Shown: in pieces, positions 52,381 through 61,745 of the stretch
Position numbering within the stretch: position 1 is the first letter of the stretch
Layout: every line of letters begins with the position of its first letter
Source: Lachnospiraceae bacterium
GTDB taxonomy: Bacteria; Bacillota; Clostridia; Lachnospirales; Lachnospiraceae
DNA length: 64,000 bases
Assembly (NCBI GenBank): GCA_910574195.1
Contig: CAJTBF010000014.1
Location: 40,673 to 104,672 of the forward strand
Reading direction: 5' to 3'
Translations under genes and position numbers: made by a program
Notes under the pieces: generated by a model
Told to the model about the DNA's origin: nothing
Seen by the model: the letters and a program-made list of their open reading frames with translations, nothing else
Database searches by the model: none

Positions 52381-53250
52381 TTGGGAAACGAGCGGGTTTA
52401 CAGCAGAGAAAACAAGCTGGAAGATATTTTTAAAATCAAAAAACCAATCATTCCGACACTGCACTTGCTGTCTCTTCCGGGAGCTCCGTTTTATCGGGGG
52501 GAATCTATGGAAGAACTTCTGGAATATACGATGAAGGAAGTGGAGATTTTGATCGCATGTGGGGTGGACGGATTTATCATTGAAAATCATGGAGATATCC
52601 CTTTTGTAAAACCGGATAAATTCGGGTATGAGACGGTGGCGGCCATGTCCTATATTGGAACGGAGATCGGAAAGGTGGTCAGAAAATATGGGTTGCCGAT
52701 GGGGGTGAACTGTCTGGCCAATGCGGCCATTCCGGCACTTGCCATCGCAAAAGCAATTGATGCAAAGTTTATCCGAATCAATCAGTTTGTAAATGCGTAT
52801 GTGGCCAACGAGGGATTGATTGAAGGGCTGGCAGGGGAGATTCTTCGGTACCGTTCGTCCATTAAGGGAGAGGGAATTGCCATTTTTGCGGATTCCCATG
52901 TAAAACATGGAAGCCATGCTATCGTATCGGACCGCCCGGTAGAAGAGCAGGCAAAAGATTCCCTGTTTTTCTGTGCGGATGTTCTGATATGTACCGGGAA
53001 TCGAACCGGGGATGCGCCGACAGAGGAAGAACTGTCAAAAATCAAGGTGGATTCCAATGTGCCGGTTGTTGTGGGAAGCGGAATTACGCCGGAGAATGTG
53101 GAGCGAATCATGCGGACTGCGGACGGAGGAATTGTGGCAAGCTATTTCAAAAAGGACGGAGTATGGACGAACACGGTAGATCGTGAGAGAACTCTGCGAT
53201 TTATGGAACAGGTCTGGAAGATTCGTGAAAAGATGAAACAGGCCGTGTAA
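52381..53250 (+). CDS. BtpA/SgcQ-family protein
   Basis: A 289-aa TIM-barrel-like protein of the BtpA family: TLHLLSLPGAPFYRG, GVDGFIIENHGDIPF, MGVNCLANAAIPALAIAKA, FADSHVKHGSHA, ICTGNRTGDAPTEEE and VGSGITPENVE. The founding member affects photosystem I, which cannot be the role here; SgcQ belongs to a bacterial sugar operon. The conserved acidic and His residues suggest an enzyme such as an aldolase, not proven. The start is TTG 52381 behind AAAGGAGG; earlier in-frame codons lie in the preceding gene. Confidence 0.85.
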   Translation: MGNERVYSRENKLEDIFKIKKPIIPTLHLLSLPGAPFYRGESMEELLEYTMKEVEILIACGVDGFIIENHGDIPFVKPDKFGYETVAAMSYIGTEIGKVVRKYGLPMGVNCLANAAIPALAIAKAIDAKFIRINQFVNAYVANEGLIEGLAGEILRYRSSIKGEGIAIFADSHVKHGSHAIVSDRPVEEQAKDSLFFCADVLICTGNRTGDAPTEEELSKIKVDSNVPVVVGSGITPENVERIMRTADGGIVASYFKKDGVWTNTVDRERTLRFMEQVWKIREKMKQAV

Positions 53251-53305
53251 GAAGAACGGTGGGAACAGAAGTCGAAAAGCGGATTTTATTCGAAAGGGGA
53301 CGACA

Positions 53306-54766
53306 ATGCATAAAATCAGTAAAGAGGGAATTACATTTGACGATGTACTTTTGATTCCGGCCTACTCGGAAATTCTGCCGTCACAGGTAGATCTGTCTAC
53401 GTATCTGACAAGAGAGATCCGGCTGAACATTCCTTTGATGAGTTCCGGTATGGATACCGTGACCGAGCATCGGATGGCCATCTCCATGGCCAGGCAAGGA
53501 GGAATCGGGATTATACATAAAAATATGACAATCGCGGCACAGGCGGAGGAAATCGATCAAGTGAAACGTTCCGAAAATGGGGTGATCTCAGATCCTTTTT
53601 CCTTAAGTCCCGAACATACATTACAGGATGCGGAAGATCTGATGGCCAGATATAAAATTTCGGGAGTGCCTGTCACAGAAGGAAAAAAACTGGTAGGTAT
53701 CATCACCAACAGAGATTTGAAATTTGAGACCGATCTATCGAAAAAAATCGCCCGGTGTATGACGACAGAAGGGTTGGTAACGGCGCCGGAAGGAGTCACG
53801 CTGGAAGATGCCAAAAAGATTTTGGGAAAAGCTCGCAAGGAAAAGCTGCCGATTGTAGATGCGGCGTTTCATTTGAAGGGATTGATTACGATCAAGGATA
53901 TTGAGAAAGCAAGGAAATATCCCTGTTCGGCCAAAGATAAAAAGGGAAGGCTATTGTGTGGTGCGGCCGTTGCGGTAACGGCCAATGTGCTGGAACGTTC
54001 GGAAGCGCTGGTACATGCCGGTGTGGATGTACTGGTAGTGGATTCCGCCCATGGACATACGGCAAATGTTCTGCGTTGTATTCGGATGATCAAAGGTGCC
54101 TATCCCAATCTTCCGGTGATTGCCGGAAACGTTGTGACGGGGGAAGCGACGGAAGCGTTAATCCAGGCAGGGGCGGATGCGGTGAAAGTGGGGATTGGTC
54201 CGGGCTCCATCTGTACCACCCGAATTATAGCCGGAATCGGCGTACCACAGATTACGGCCGTGATGGACTGCTATGAAGCTGCCGGCAAACGGGATATTCC
54301 GGTGATTGCAGACGGAGGAATTAAGTATTCCGGTGATATTGTGAAAGCGATTGCAGCGGGGACAAATGTCTGTATGATGGGAAGCGTCCTGGCGGGCTGC
54401 GACGAAAGCCCGGGAGAGTTTGAATTGTTCCAGGGAAGAAAGTACAAAGTATACCGGGGCATGGGTTCCGTCGCGGGGATGGAAAACGGAGGAAAAGACC
54501 GTTATTTCCAGCAAAACGCGAAGAAACTGGTGCCTGAAGGAGTGGAAGGCCGGGTGGCGTATCGGGGTCCCCTGGAAGATACGGTGTTCCAGTTGCTGGG
54601 AGGAGTCCGTTCCGGAATGGGGTATTGCGGAACACCTTCTATTGAAGCGTTGAAACAGAACGGAAGATTTGTGAAGATCTCTCCGGCTTCACTCAAAGAA
54701 AGTCATCCTCACGATATCTTTGTGACGAAGGAAGCGCCGAATTACAGTACCGGACATGAAAATTGA
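53306..54766 (+). CDS. guaB: IMP dehydrogenase
   Basis: A 486-aa IMPDH catalysing NAD-dependent oxidation of IMP to XMP, the committed step to GTP. Seen: N-terminal [17 protein letters not shown], two CBS modules (about 90-205), VDSAHGH, the active-site loop [11 protein letters not shown] with the catalytic Cys, [20 protein letters not shown] and [10 protein letters not shown]. It follows the BtpA-like gene by 55 nt with neither terminator nor promoter visible between, so it appears to be co-transcribed with a sugar-catabolic operon, an unusual place. GGGGA precedes the start. Confidence 0.95.
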   Translation: MHKISKEGITFDDVLLIPAYSEILPSQVDLSTYLTREIRLNIPLMSSGMDTVTEHRMAISMARQGGIGIIHKNMTIAAQAEEIDQVKRSENGVISDPFSLSPEHTLQDAEDLMARYKISGVPVTEGKKLVGIITNRDLKFETDLSKKIARCMTTEGLVTAPEGVTLEDAKKILGKARKEKLPIVDAAFHLKGLITIKDIEKARKYPCSAKDKKGRLLCGAAVAVTANVLERSEALVHAGVDVLVVDSAHGHTANVLRCIRMIKGAYPNLPVIAGNVVTGEATEALIQAGADAVKVGIGPGSICTTRIIAGIGVPQITAVMDCYEAAGKRDIPVIADGGIKYSGDIVKAIAAGTNVCMMGSVLAGCDESPGEFELFQGRKYKVYRGMGSVAGMENGGKDRYFQQNAKKLVPEGVEGRVAYRGPLEDTVFQLLGGVRSGMGYCGTPSIEALKQNGRFVKISPASLKESHPHDIFVTKEAPNYSTGHEN

Positions 54767-54827
54767 GGCTGTATAAATGGGATTCGGACGAGGAAAGAAA
54801 ATAGCTTTCAGGTCATAATAAAAGAAG

Positions 54828-54902
54828 AGACCGCCAATGAACAGGTTTCCTGTACGGTATGATGTGCAGAAGAGATTGTCATTGGCGGTCTTTGTGTGTG
54901 TT
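54828..54902. terminator. Terminator between guaB and the GntR/UTRA gene
   Basis: AGACCGCCAATGA (54828-54840) pairs exactly with TCATTGGCGGTCT (54889-54901). The 48-nt loop contains an ACAGG/CCTGT hairpin. T on one strand and A on the other make it usable in both directions. Confidence 0.7.
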
Positions 54903-55663
54903 CAGCGTGTCAGGCGAATCGTATAGTTGTAAATATCCGCCCGGTTATACATTTTGACAAATTCGATCAGATGATGCTTTGTCGTGTAAGTCATTCGTTC
55001 CAGATACAGCAAAGGATCATTGACAGGAATATGCAGCTGTTCTGCAATCGGAGGAGGACAAGCAATGGCTTTCAGAGATTCGTCTGCATATTCAATGGTA
55101 ATATGGTAATCGTTTTCCAGTATTTTATAAAGAGATACGGACTGTTTGTCCATCTGTTCGATCAGATATCCGGAGGAAATATTTCGAATGATTTTGTTGT
55201 CGTCGAATAGACTGAGGTTATAATAACTGTCATGCATTCCCATGACAATATGATTGACGGTACGAAGACGTACAAGATGAACCAGCGGCGTACTTTCAGG
55301 CAGTCCCATATGGGCGGCGACGGCAGCGTCGGAGAGTACTTCCAGGACGGTGGTTTTTGAACCGGGAATACAGTTCTTTTGCACAATATCTTCGGAAAAG
55401 CTGGTCAGCTTTGGAAGAGGGTAAGAAAAACTGGGAGGAGAAATGAACGTACCTTTTCCTCTTTTTTTTACGACATAACCTTCAAATTCGAGGAGTTCAA
55501 TGGCATGTCTTACCGTGATCCGTGAAATTCCAAGCAGTTCCTGAAACTCTGTCTCTGTCGGAAGTTTCTGGCCGGCGCCCCATTCTCCGGTACTGATTTT
55601 TTCCAGAATGTAATCTTTTAATTGCAGATATAGGGGGACCTTTGAATTAGGATCAATGTTCAT
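54902..55663 (-). CDS. GntR-family regulator, HutC/UTRA type
   Basis: A 253-aa regulator: winged HTH (VPLYLQLKDYILEKISTGEW, ELLGISRITVRHAIELLEFEGYVVKKRGKGTF, in parts, residues 5-70) and a UTRA ligand-binding domain (about 85-240). UTRA members bind sugar phosphates or related small ligands. It converges on the sugar-import/guaB operon and is the natural candidate to control it. The start is set at 55663 (GGAG 11 nt upstream); a TTG at 55684 is an alternative. A TATAAT within GTTATAAT (plus 55698-55705 region) lies upstream on the minus strand. Confidence 0.9.
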   Translation of the reverse strand: MNIDPNSKVPLYLQLKDYILEKISTGEWGAGQKLPTETEFQELLGISRITVRHAIELLEFEGYVVKKRGKGTFISPPSFSYPLPKLTSFSEDIVQKNCIPGSKTTVLEVLSDAAVAAHMGLPESTPLVHLVRLRTVNHIVMGMHDSYYNLSLFDDNKIIRNISSGYLIEQMDKQSVSLYKILENDYHITIEYADESLKAIACPPPIAEQLHIPVNDPLLYLERMTYTTKHHLIEFVKMYNRADIYNYTIRLTR

Positions 55664-56009
55664 GTGGTGTCCGTCTCCTTTCAAGTAACGTTTCTATATA
55701 TTATAACAAATTGCAGTTCAAAATGGTAGTGTTGTATTTCAAACAGAAAATGCGGAATATCCAGAATGTAAAATAGTTGAGAGAATTGAAAAACTGTGAT
55801 AAAATCTAAAAGCGAAGAAAGGACAATTCCATAGAAAAAGAAAGATACAAAATGCACCTGTCATCAGAACTCTGGTTTTCCCGGATGAAAGAAGAAACGA
55901 AATATGGCAGAATCGGGGAGAAGCAGAAGGAAAAGACAGGTGTCCATGACAGCAAAGAGGAAAGACAGCGGGAATTGGAACACAAAAGACAGGGATGGGA
56001 TCACGAAAG
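55664..56009. other. Intergenic region with divergent promoters
   Basis: Contains the minus-strand promoter area of the GntR gene and a plus-strand promoter TTGAGA (55777-55782), 17 bp, TAAAAT (55800-55805). Between 55806 and 56009 short overlapping frames are open but have no ribosome sites or recognisable products. Confidence 0.55.
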
Positions 56010-57860
56010 ATGGGGAAGACGTGGAAAACTTTTGGGTGGAAATGGGTGACAGGAATTTTCTGCTTTCTGGAAGCGGTCATTGTGATTGTACTGGGGACGA
56101 GTGCGGTTCTGCTGCGCAACAGTATTGTATGGATGTTTGAGACCTGGCGGTATCTGACCATGGATGAATTGGTGTATCATCTGCGTGCACCGATGGAGGG
56201 AACGAATCTGGAACTTATTCTCAGCTATATCAATGACTGTATTCCAGGGGCCATTCTGACTTTGTTATTTCTGTTGGTTCTCGTAATTACATTTTCCAGA
56301 AGAAAAAAGATTTTTCATGTCCTTCTGGCAGGGGTGGCGCTGGTATCGGTCCTTGTGGCAGGGAATTATCTGCACCTGACGTGGGAGCGTCTGGATCTTG
56401 CAAATTATTCCAGGAATCAAAGCATATATTCTACATTTCTCGACGAAAATTATGTGGATCCGCGGGAGGTGGAGATTCAATTTCCGGAGAAGAAGAGGAA
56501 TCTGATTTATATCATTTTAGAATCGATGGAGACCACTTATACAGATAAGGAAGACGGCGGCGCTTTTGAGAGGGGCTGTATCCCGGAACTGACGGAGATT
56601 GCGCAGGAGAATGAGGATTTTTCCGGGCCGCAGACGCAGTTGAACGGCGGATATTCCATGCCCCATACGATCTGGACCATTGCCGGAATTTTTGCACAGA
56701 CAGCGGGACTTCCTCTGGATATTCCCATTGAAAGAAATGACATGTATACGCAGGATACCTTCTTTCCGGGCGTCGTGACTCTGGGGGATATTCTGGAAGA
56801 ACAGGGATATTCTCAGACGTTTCTCTTAGGTTCCGATGTGGCCTTTGGAGGGCGGAAGATTTATTTTACGGAACACGGACACTATCAGCTAAAAGATTAT
56901 TATTACGCAGTGGCGGAAAAGAAGATTCCGGAAGACTATCGTGTGTTTTGGGGATATGAGGACCGGCGGCTCCTGCAGTTTGCAAAAGAGGAATTACTGG
57001 AACTCTCAGAAGGAGACAGACCATTTAATTTTACCATGTTGACCGTAGATACCCATTATGAAGATGGATTCCGTTGTGAAAACTGTGGGGATGCCTATGG
57101 GGAGGATCAGTATGCGAATGTGATGGCCTGTTCCAGCGAGATGGTGGCGGAGCTGGTGAGATGGATTCAACAGCAGGATTTTTATGAGAATACCACCATT
57201 GTACTGGCTGGAGATCACCCCACCATGGATTCCAATTTTTGTGAGGGAATTGATGCGGACTACGTAAGAAAAGTATATACCGCATACATTCATGCGGCGG
57301 TGCCGGTGAAAAGACCGGATTTGTACAGGGATTATACGACGTTTGATTATTTTCCAACTACGCTGGCCAGTATCGGTGCCAGAATAGAAGGAAACCGTCT
57401 GGGGCTGGGGACCAATCTTTTTTCCAGTGAATGGACATTGACGGAGATGTACGAGAGAGATAGAATGGAGGAGGAATTGAACCGGCAGTCGGAGCTGATG
57501 GTTCGGTTGGCTTCTGATATCAAACCATTGGAGCTGCAAAAAGAAGAGACCGAACCGCCCAGTGCGGAAGTTGCAGTGTACGAGTATAATTCTGCAGCAG
57601 GTTTGCTTCCGGTGGGAGTCCGGGAGATCCGGCATATCCAGCAAAAAGTGACAGCAGTCAATGTGGCGGTATGGACGGAGGAAAACCAGGAGGATCTGCA
57701 GTGGGTGCAAACGGTGCTCCTGGAGGACGGCAGTTATGGAGGGTATATTGATCTTTCCGGATTTGGTTATAAAATCGGGGAGTATTATGTAGAAGCCTGC
57801 GCGGTCTTTGCAGACGGAAGTCAGGTGACGCTGGGGAATGCCTCCGGCCAGGTGGAATAA
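56010..57860 (+). CDS. MdoB/LtaS-like sulfatase-fold transferase with C-terminal GBS-Bsp-like domain
   Basis: A 616-aa membrane enzyme of the alkaline-phosphatase superfamily. Two to three N-terminal helices (about 13-36, 70-95, 100-118), then an extracellular catalytic domain: NLIYIILESMETTYT (metal-site Glu), GGYSMPHTIWTIAG (likely nucleophile Thr), TVDTHYEDG and LAGDHPTMD (metal Asp/His). The WTIAG context is more like phosphoglycerol transferase MdoB/OpgB than LtaS. Residues after ~515 (VAVYEYN...AVNVAVWTEENQEDLQWVQT) form a GBS-Bsp-like repeat, an extracellular surface domain. The start is ATG 56010, by alignment with the paralog; the ribosome site is weak. Expected to transfer phosphoglycerol-type groups to a cell-envelope polymer. 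Confidence 0.82.
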   Translation: MGKTWKTFGWKWVTGIFCFLEAVIVIVLGTSAVLLRNSIVWMFETWRYLTMDELVYHLRAPMEGTNLELILSYINDCIPGAILTLLFLLVLVITFSRRKKIFHVLLAGVALVSVLVAGNYLHLTWERLDLANYSRNQSIYSTFLDENYVDPREVEIQFPEKKRNLIYIILESMETTYTDKEDGGAFERGCIPELTEIAQENEDFSGPQTQLNGGYSMPHTIWTIAGIFAQTAGLPLDIPIERNDMYTQDTFFPGVVTLGDILEEQGYSQTFLLGSDVAFGGRKIYFTEHGHYQLKDYYYAVAEKKIPEDYRVFWGYEDRRLLQFAKEELLELSEGDRPFNFTMLTVDTHYEDGFRCENCGDAYGEDQYANVMACSSEMVAELVRWIQQQDFYENTTIVLAGDHPTMDSNFCEGIDADYVRKVYTAYIHAAVPVKRPDLYRDYTTFDYFPTTLASIGARIEGNRLGLGTNLFSSEWTLTEMYERDRMEEELNRQSELMVRLASDIKPLELQKEETEPPSAEVAVYEYNSAAGLLPVGVREIRHIQQKVTAVNVAVWTEENQEDLQWVQTVLLEDGSYGGYIDLSGFGYKIGEYYVEACAVFADGSQVTLGNASGQVE

Positions 57861-57888
57861 AAGAGAAAAGTACGGAGACGGTAGAAAC

Positions 57889-59745
57889 ATGAGAAAAAGC
57901 AGAAAAGAAATCATGATAAAGACGGGAATCGGTATTTTGTATTTCTTGGAAGGGTTCCTTGTTCTGGTGGTGAGCGTATGTTCCATATTGCTGAGTAACA
58001 GTATCGCATGGATGTTTGAGACCTGGAACTATCTGACGATGGATGAATTGGTGTATCAGTTGAATGCCCCGATTGAGGGGACGAATGAAGAAATGATATG
58101 GGAATATCTCAATTTCTGTATTCCGGGAACGGTACTGATATTACTGTTTCTGGTCGTACTGATGGTGGGACTTTATAAAAGAAAATGGATATATCATACT
58201 GTTATGGCGGGAATTCTGCTGGGAACCTTGTGGATCGGCGGGAAGTCTTTGCACACGGCATGGGAACGTCTGGATATTGCGAACTATTCTGAAAATAAAA
58301 GTACATATTCTACATTTATTGATGACAATTATGTAGATCCGGCAACCGTAGAACTTCAATTTCCGGAGAAAAAAAGGAATTTGATTTATATTTTTCTGGA
58401 ATCCATGGAAATGACTTATGCAGACGAAAAAAACGGGGGAGGTTTTGCAGAAAATTGTATCCCGGAATTGACGCGGCTGGCGCAGGAGAATGAGGACTTT
58501 TCCGGGGAAGAAGAAACGCTGAACGGGGGATACAGTATGCCCCAGACCACATGGACGATCGGCGGAATGTTTGCACAGACGACCGGGCTTCCCCTGTCCA
58601 TTCCGATTGACGGAAATGATATGGATACACAGCACAGTTTTTTCCCGGAAGTGACGGCGATAGGGGATATTCTGGAAAAGGAAGGGTATGCACAGACTCT
58701 GCTGATTGGGTCGGATGCGACGTTTGGCGGGAGGAGACTCTATTTTGGTACTCATGGGAATTATCAGATCAAAGATTATGAATATGCCGTTGAGAACGGT
58801 TGGATTCCGGAAGACTATTATGTATGGTGGGGATATGAGGATAAAAAATTGTTTGATTATGCAAAAGAGGAACTTCTCGCTCTGTCCGCGCAGGAACAGC
58901 CCTTTAGTTTGACAATTCTGACGGCGGACACTCACTTTGAAGATGGATATCTGTGTGAGGACTGTGAGGAAACGTTTGGAGAGGACCGCTATGCAAATGT
59001 GATGGCGTGTTCCAGCAAAAAAGTGGCAGCTTTTCTTCAATGGGTCCAGCGTCAGGATTTTTATGAAGATACATTGATTGTGCTTTCCGGGGACCATCTG
59101 ACGATGGACAGTGATTTTTGTGAGGATGTGGAGAAAGAATACGTCCGGAAAGTTTATACAACGTACATCAATGCAGCGGCGGAGAGTGAGAAAGCCGACA
59201 CGTACAGAGATTATACGACATTTGATAACTTCCCTACCACATTGGCGGGAATGGGTGTAAACATTGAAGGAGAACGCCTTGGGCTGGGGACCAATTTGTT
59301 TTCCCAGGAGTGGACGCTGACAGAGAAGTATAGCCGGGAGCGCATGAAAAGTGAGATGGGCCGGCAGTCGAAACTGATGGAGGATCTGGCCTCCGGTGTG
59401 AGAGTAGATCTTGCAAAGAAGAAGGCGGAAGAGGTGTTTGTTCCGAAAGTTGCCGTTACGGTGTCGGAATATGATGCTGCGCTGGATCAGTTCTATGTAA
59501 CAGTGTCCGAAATGGAGAATGTACAGAAGCCGATTGCAGCGGTCAGCGTGGCGATATGGACGCAGAGAAAGCAGCGTGATCTGCAGTGGATGCAGGCGTG
59601 GCAGCAGGAGGACGGCACGTATTTTCTTTCTTTTAATACAGGAGGATTTGAAGACCGGGAAAGTGGGTATAACGTTCACGTATATGGGATTTACGAGGAT
59701 GGAAGCCAGGAACTGCTGGGAACGGCCGTAGGGCATATCCAGTGA
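57889..59745 (+). CDS. MdoB/LtaS-like transferase with GBS-Bsp-like domain (tandem paralog)
   Basis: A 618-aa tandem paralog of the preceding product, collinear over the whole length. It keeps SNSIAWMFETWNYLTMDELVYQL after the first helix, NLIYIFLESMEMTYA, GGYSMPQTTWTIGG, TADTHFEDG and LSGDHLTMD, and ends in a clearer GBS-Bsp-like domain (VSVAIWTQRKQRDLQWMQAW; GYNVHVYGIYEDGSQ). The catalytic metal residues remain, so it is probably active on a related acceptor or donor. It starts 28 nt after the first gene, behind GGAG, and is followed by a dispersed-element pair. Confidence 0.83.
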   Translation: MRKSRKEIMIKTGIGILYFLEGFLVLVVSVCSILLSNSIAWMFETWNYLTMDELVYQLNAPIEGTNEEMIWEYLNFCIPGTVLILLFLVVLMVGLYKRKWIYHTVMAGILLGTLWIGGKSLHTAWERLDIANYSENKSTYSTFIDDNYVDPATVELQFPEKKRNLIYIFLESMEMTYADEKNGGGFAENCIPELTRLAQENEDFSGEEETLNGGYSMPQTTWTIGGMFAQTTGLPLSIPIDGNDMDTQHSFFPEVTAIGDILEKEGYAQTLLIGSDATFGGRRLYFGTHGNYQIKDYEYAVENGWIPEDYYVWWGYEDKKLFDYAKEELLALSAQEQPFSLTILTADTHFEDGYLCEDCEETFGEDRYANVMACSSKKVAAFLQWVQRQDFYEDTLIVLSGDHLTMDSDFCEDVEKEYVRKVYTTYINAAAESEKADTYRDYTTFDNFPTTLAGMGVNIEGERLGLGTNLFSQEWTLTEKYSRERMKSEMGRQSKLMEDLASGVRVDLAKKKAEEVFVPKVAVTVSEYDAALDQFYVTVSEMENVQKPIAAVSVAIWTQRKQRDLQWMQAWQQEDGTYFLSFNTGGFEDRESGYNVHVYGIYEDGSQELLGTAVGHIQ

Positions 59746-59747
59746 AG

Positions 59748-59885
59748 TATACCCATTCGGGCATCCCGTATTTGAGGTGCTTCGCACGAGTGGACGTCTA
59801 ACGCCGTCCAATAAGGTATACCCATCCGGGCATCCTGTAATACATGCCCCGGTGGGGCGGACGCTTTACGTCCGATAAGGTATAC
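59748..59885 (-). repeat. Dispersed structured element, two tandem units, inverted
   Basis: Units 59748-59818 and 59815-59885 read on the minus strand. Unit hairpins are GGACGT-AAA-GCGTCC and GGACG...CGTCC; both end in GGATGCCCG-ATGGGTATA type sequence. It directly follows the stop of the second MdoB-like gene. Confidence 0.9.
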
Positions 59886-60120
59886 TCGGTGAGGGACATT
59901 AGCCGTGAATAGTAACCATTCTGGAAAGTGGTTGACAAGTTCTGTGGAAAAAGGGTAGAATATCTTTAAATACTAGTACAGCATTGTTAATTGCGCAGTG
60001 TTGTACCAGGCAGAAGGTCAGAGGGAAAAGGCGATTTTTTCTACGTATTTTTTGAACTTGGGGATGTGGGAGAGCTGTATGGGGTACAGGCGTGTTGACA
60101 TGACATAAGCAGGAGCGGGA
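59886..60120. other. Intergenic region with possible insertion-element remnant
   Basis: Contains AGCCGTGAATAGTAACC (59900-59916), related to repeats near 1040 and 18120; a promoter-like TTGACA (59933-59938), 18 bp, TAGAAT; an imperfect palindrome around TAGTACAGCATTG...CAGTGTTGTACC (59974-60009); and a minus-strand open stretch reading MSTRLYPIQLSHIPKFKKYV ending at 60018. It may be an old insertion-sequence end. Confidence 0.35.
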
Positions 60121-61242
60121 GTGACAGTTGTGGACAAGCGGAAGAATATGAAGAAATTTGAAGACAATGATATAGAGATTTTACTGATGGAGGATCTCTG
60201 TCCGGAGGAGTCCGGGAAGAAAAAATGGCGGATATGGCAGAAGGTGCTTTTGGGATTCGGGAGTGCTTTGCTCATTATCTTAGTTGGCGGGATGTCCACA
60301 TTTTTTGTATTAAAGGCACGCGGAGAAAAAGGTCTGAAGACGCAGATTGAGGAGACAAGTACAGAGGAAGCCAGAGAGAGCGGTCATTATATTCTGCACA
60401 ACGGAAAAGAGTACCGATATCGGGAGGATGTGATTAATATCCTTTGTATCGGCGTGGATAAGGCGCAGAGTATGGAAGAAAAGCGGGAGTATGACATCTA
60501 TGGTCTTGCAGATGCCAATTTGCTGGTGAGTATTGATACAGAAAAGGATCAACTGCAAATCATTGCTATTCCCCGGGATGTGATGACGGAAGTGCAGATG
60601 ACAACGAAATCCGGGAAAGTGGTGGAGAAGACTACGACGCAGCTTTGTCAACAGTATGGCTATGGGAGAACACCGGAACAGGGTGGAGAACTGATGATGG
60701 AGGCGGTATCGAAATTGCTGTATCAGGTACCGATTCAAAGATATTGTGCAATTAACTTTCAGGCGCTTCCCGTGCTGAATGATGCCATAGGCGGTGTAGA
60801 TGTCACGGCATTGCAGGATATTCCGGATATGAAGCTTGCAGCGGGTACGCCGGTGCATTTGGAGGGAGAGAATGCGCTGACCTATATTCGATGGCGCGAT
60901 CAGACTGCGGAAGCAAGTAATCTGGCCAGAGTAGAACGTCAGAAGCAGTATGTACTGGCATTTCTGGAGAAGGCAAAGAGCGTGGTTGCAAGCGACATGT
61001 CGGTTCCGGTTACATTGTTTCAGCAGATGCAGCAGAATATGAGTACCAATCTTCTGCTGGAGGATATTACGTACCTGGCTCCGGAGCTTGTGAATATGTC
61101 CGTTTCGGGAGAATTGATGCGGATGATTCCGGGAGATCCGGTACAGGGCGAGATTTATGAAGAGTATCATGTGAACCAGGATGCGTTAAAAGAACTGGTA
61201 ATTGAAAGTTTTTATGAAGAAGTGCTGGAGACGAAAGAATAG
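60121..61242 (+). CDS. LytR-CpsA-Psr (LCP) family cell-wall ligase
   Basis: A 373-aa type II membrane protein with a 40-residue cytoplasmic start, one helix (41-64) and an extracellular LCP domain: LADANLLVSIDTEKDQLQIIAIPRDV, NDAIGGVDV, ALTYIRWRDQTAEA and ARVERQKQYV hold the Arg/Asp residues that bind polyprenyl pyrophosphate. LCP enzymes attach teichoic acids or polysaccharides to peptidoglycan. The start is GTG 60121 behind AGGAG. Lying after two glycerophosphotransferase-like genes, it may attach the polymer they decorate (inference). Confidence 0.92.
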   Translation: MTVVDKRKNMKKFEDNDIEILLMEDLCPEESGKKKWRIWQKVLLGFGSALLIILVGGMSTFFVLKARGEKGLKTQIEETSTEEARESGHYILHNGKEYRYREDVINILCIGVDKAQSMEEKREYDIYGLADANLLVSIDTEKDQLQIIAIPRDVMTEVQMTTKSGKVVEKTTTQLCQQYGYGRTPEQGGELMMEAVSKLLYQVPIQRYCAINFQALPVLNDAIGGVDVTALQDIPDMKLAAGTPVHLEGENALTYIRWRDQTAEASNLARVERQKQYVLAFLEKAKSVVASDMSVPVTLFQQMQQNMSTNLLLEDITYLAPELVNMSVSGELMRMIPGDPVQGEIYEEYHVNQDALKELVIESFYEEVLETKE

Positions 61243-61448
61243 TAAGGGAATAAAAGGACGTGATAGCGCGGTGTCTCGTGGAATATCAGATTGGCACTGC
61301 GCTATGCCATATACGACGGCATGCAAACAGAAGCGTTTCATTTTACAGGTTTGTCGGTGAAATGGAATACGGCAACGGAAAAGTAGTCGGCGGGTTAAAA
61401 AATTCTCTTTACATTTTTGCAGATGTTTTATATAATAATAAATGTCGG
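61243..61448. promoter_or_regulatory. Leader and promoter region of tRNA-Pro
   Basis: An imperfect hairpin ATAGCGCGGTG/CACTGCGCTAT (61264-61274 and about 61295-61305) after the LCP gene. The tRNA promoter is TTTACA (61408-61413), 17 bp, TATAAT (61431-61436). Confidence 0.65.
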
Positions 61449-61523
61449 CGGGGTGTGGCTCAGTTTGGTTAGAGCGCACGGCTGGGGGCCGTGAGGTCGC
61501 AGGTTCGAATCCTGTCACCCCGA
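61449..61523 (+). tRNA. tRNA-Pro (GGG)
   Basis: Cloverleaf with acceptor CGGGGTG/CACCCCG, anticodon stem CACGG/CCGTG and loop CTGGGGG (anticodon GGG), T arm CAGGTTCGAATCCTG, discriminator A. CCA is not encoded. Confidence 0.93.
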
Positions 61524-61530
61524 TTCGATA

Positions 61531-61571
61531 AGAGACAGGGCTTTTGATATTGGAGTCAAGTCTCTTTTTTT
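61531..61571 (+). terminator. Terminator of tRNA-Pro
   Basis: AGAGAC (61531-61536) pairs with GTCTCT (61560-61565), followed by a run of T. Confidence 0.65.
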
Positions 61572-61745
61572 ATGTCAGAGTATGCGGAAAAGCCGCCAGT
61601 GATGGATTTTCTGTATGCAATAGTACGCAGAAAAAATGCCGGTAGCGGGTTTTCTGAATTTCGGTGATTTTTTGTATTGTATAATGATCATATAAAGTGT
61701 GAACAGGAGGGAGACGGGGGAGAATGATACAGGTCGGACTTCTTG

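Noticed and set aside
54828..54902. Inverted repeats of an insertion sequence
   Set aside because: The arms enclose only 48 nt and sit between convergent genes with T/A tracts, which fits a terminator.
55852..56049. A 65-codon frame upstream of the first MdoB-like gene
   Set aside because: No ribosome site, highly charged low-complexity product, and it overlaps other short frames in the leader.
58141..59811. A 556-codon open frame on the minus strand opposite the second MdoB-like gene
   Set aside because: It mirrors the plus-strand gene whose product is clearly conserved with its tandem paralog. The minus reading has no ribosome site, an unnatural His/Arg/Ile composition, and no family resemblance.
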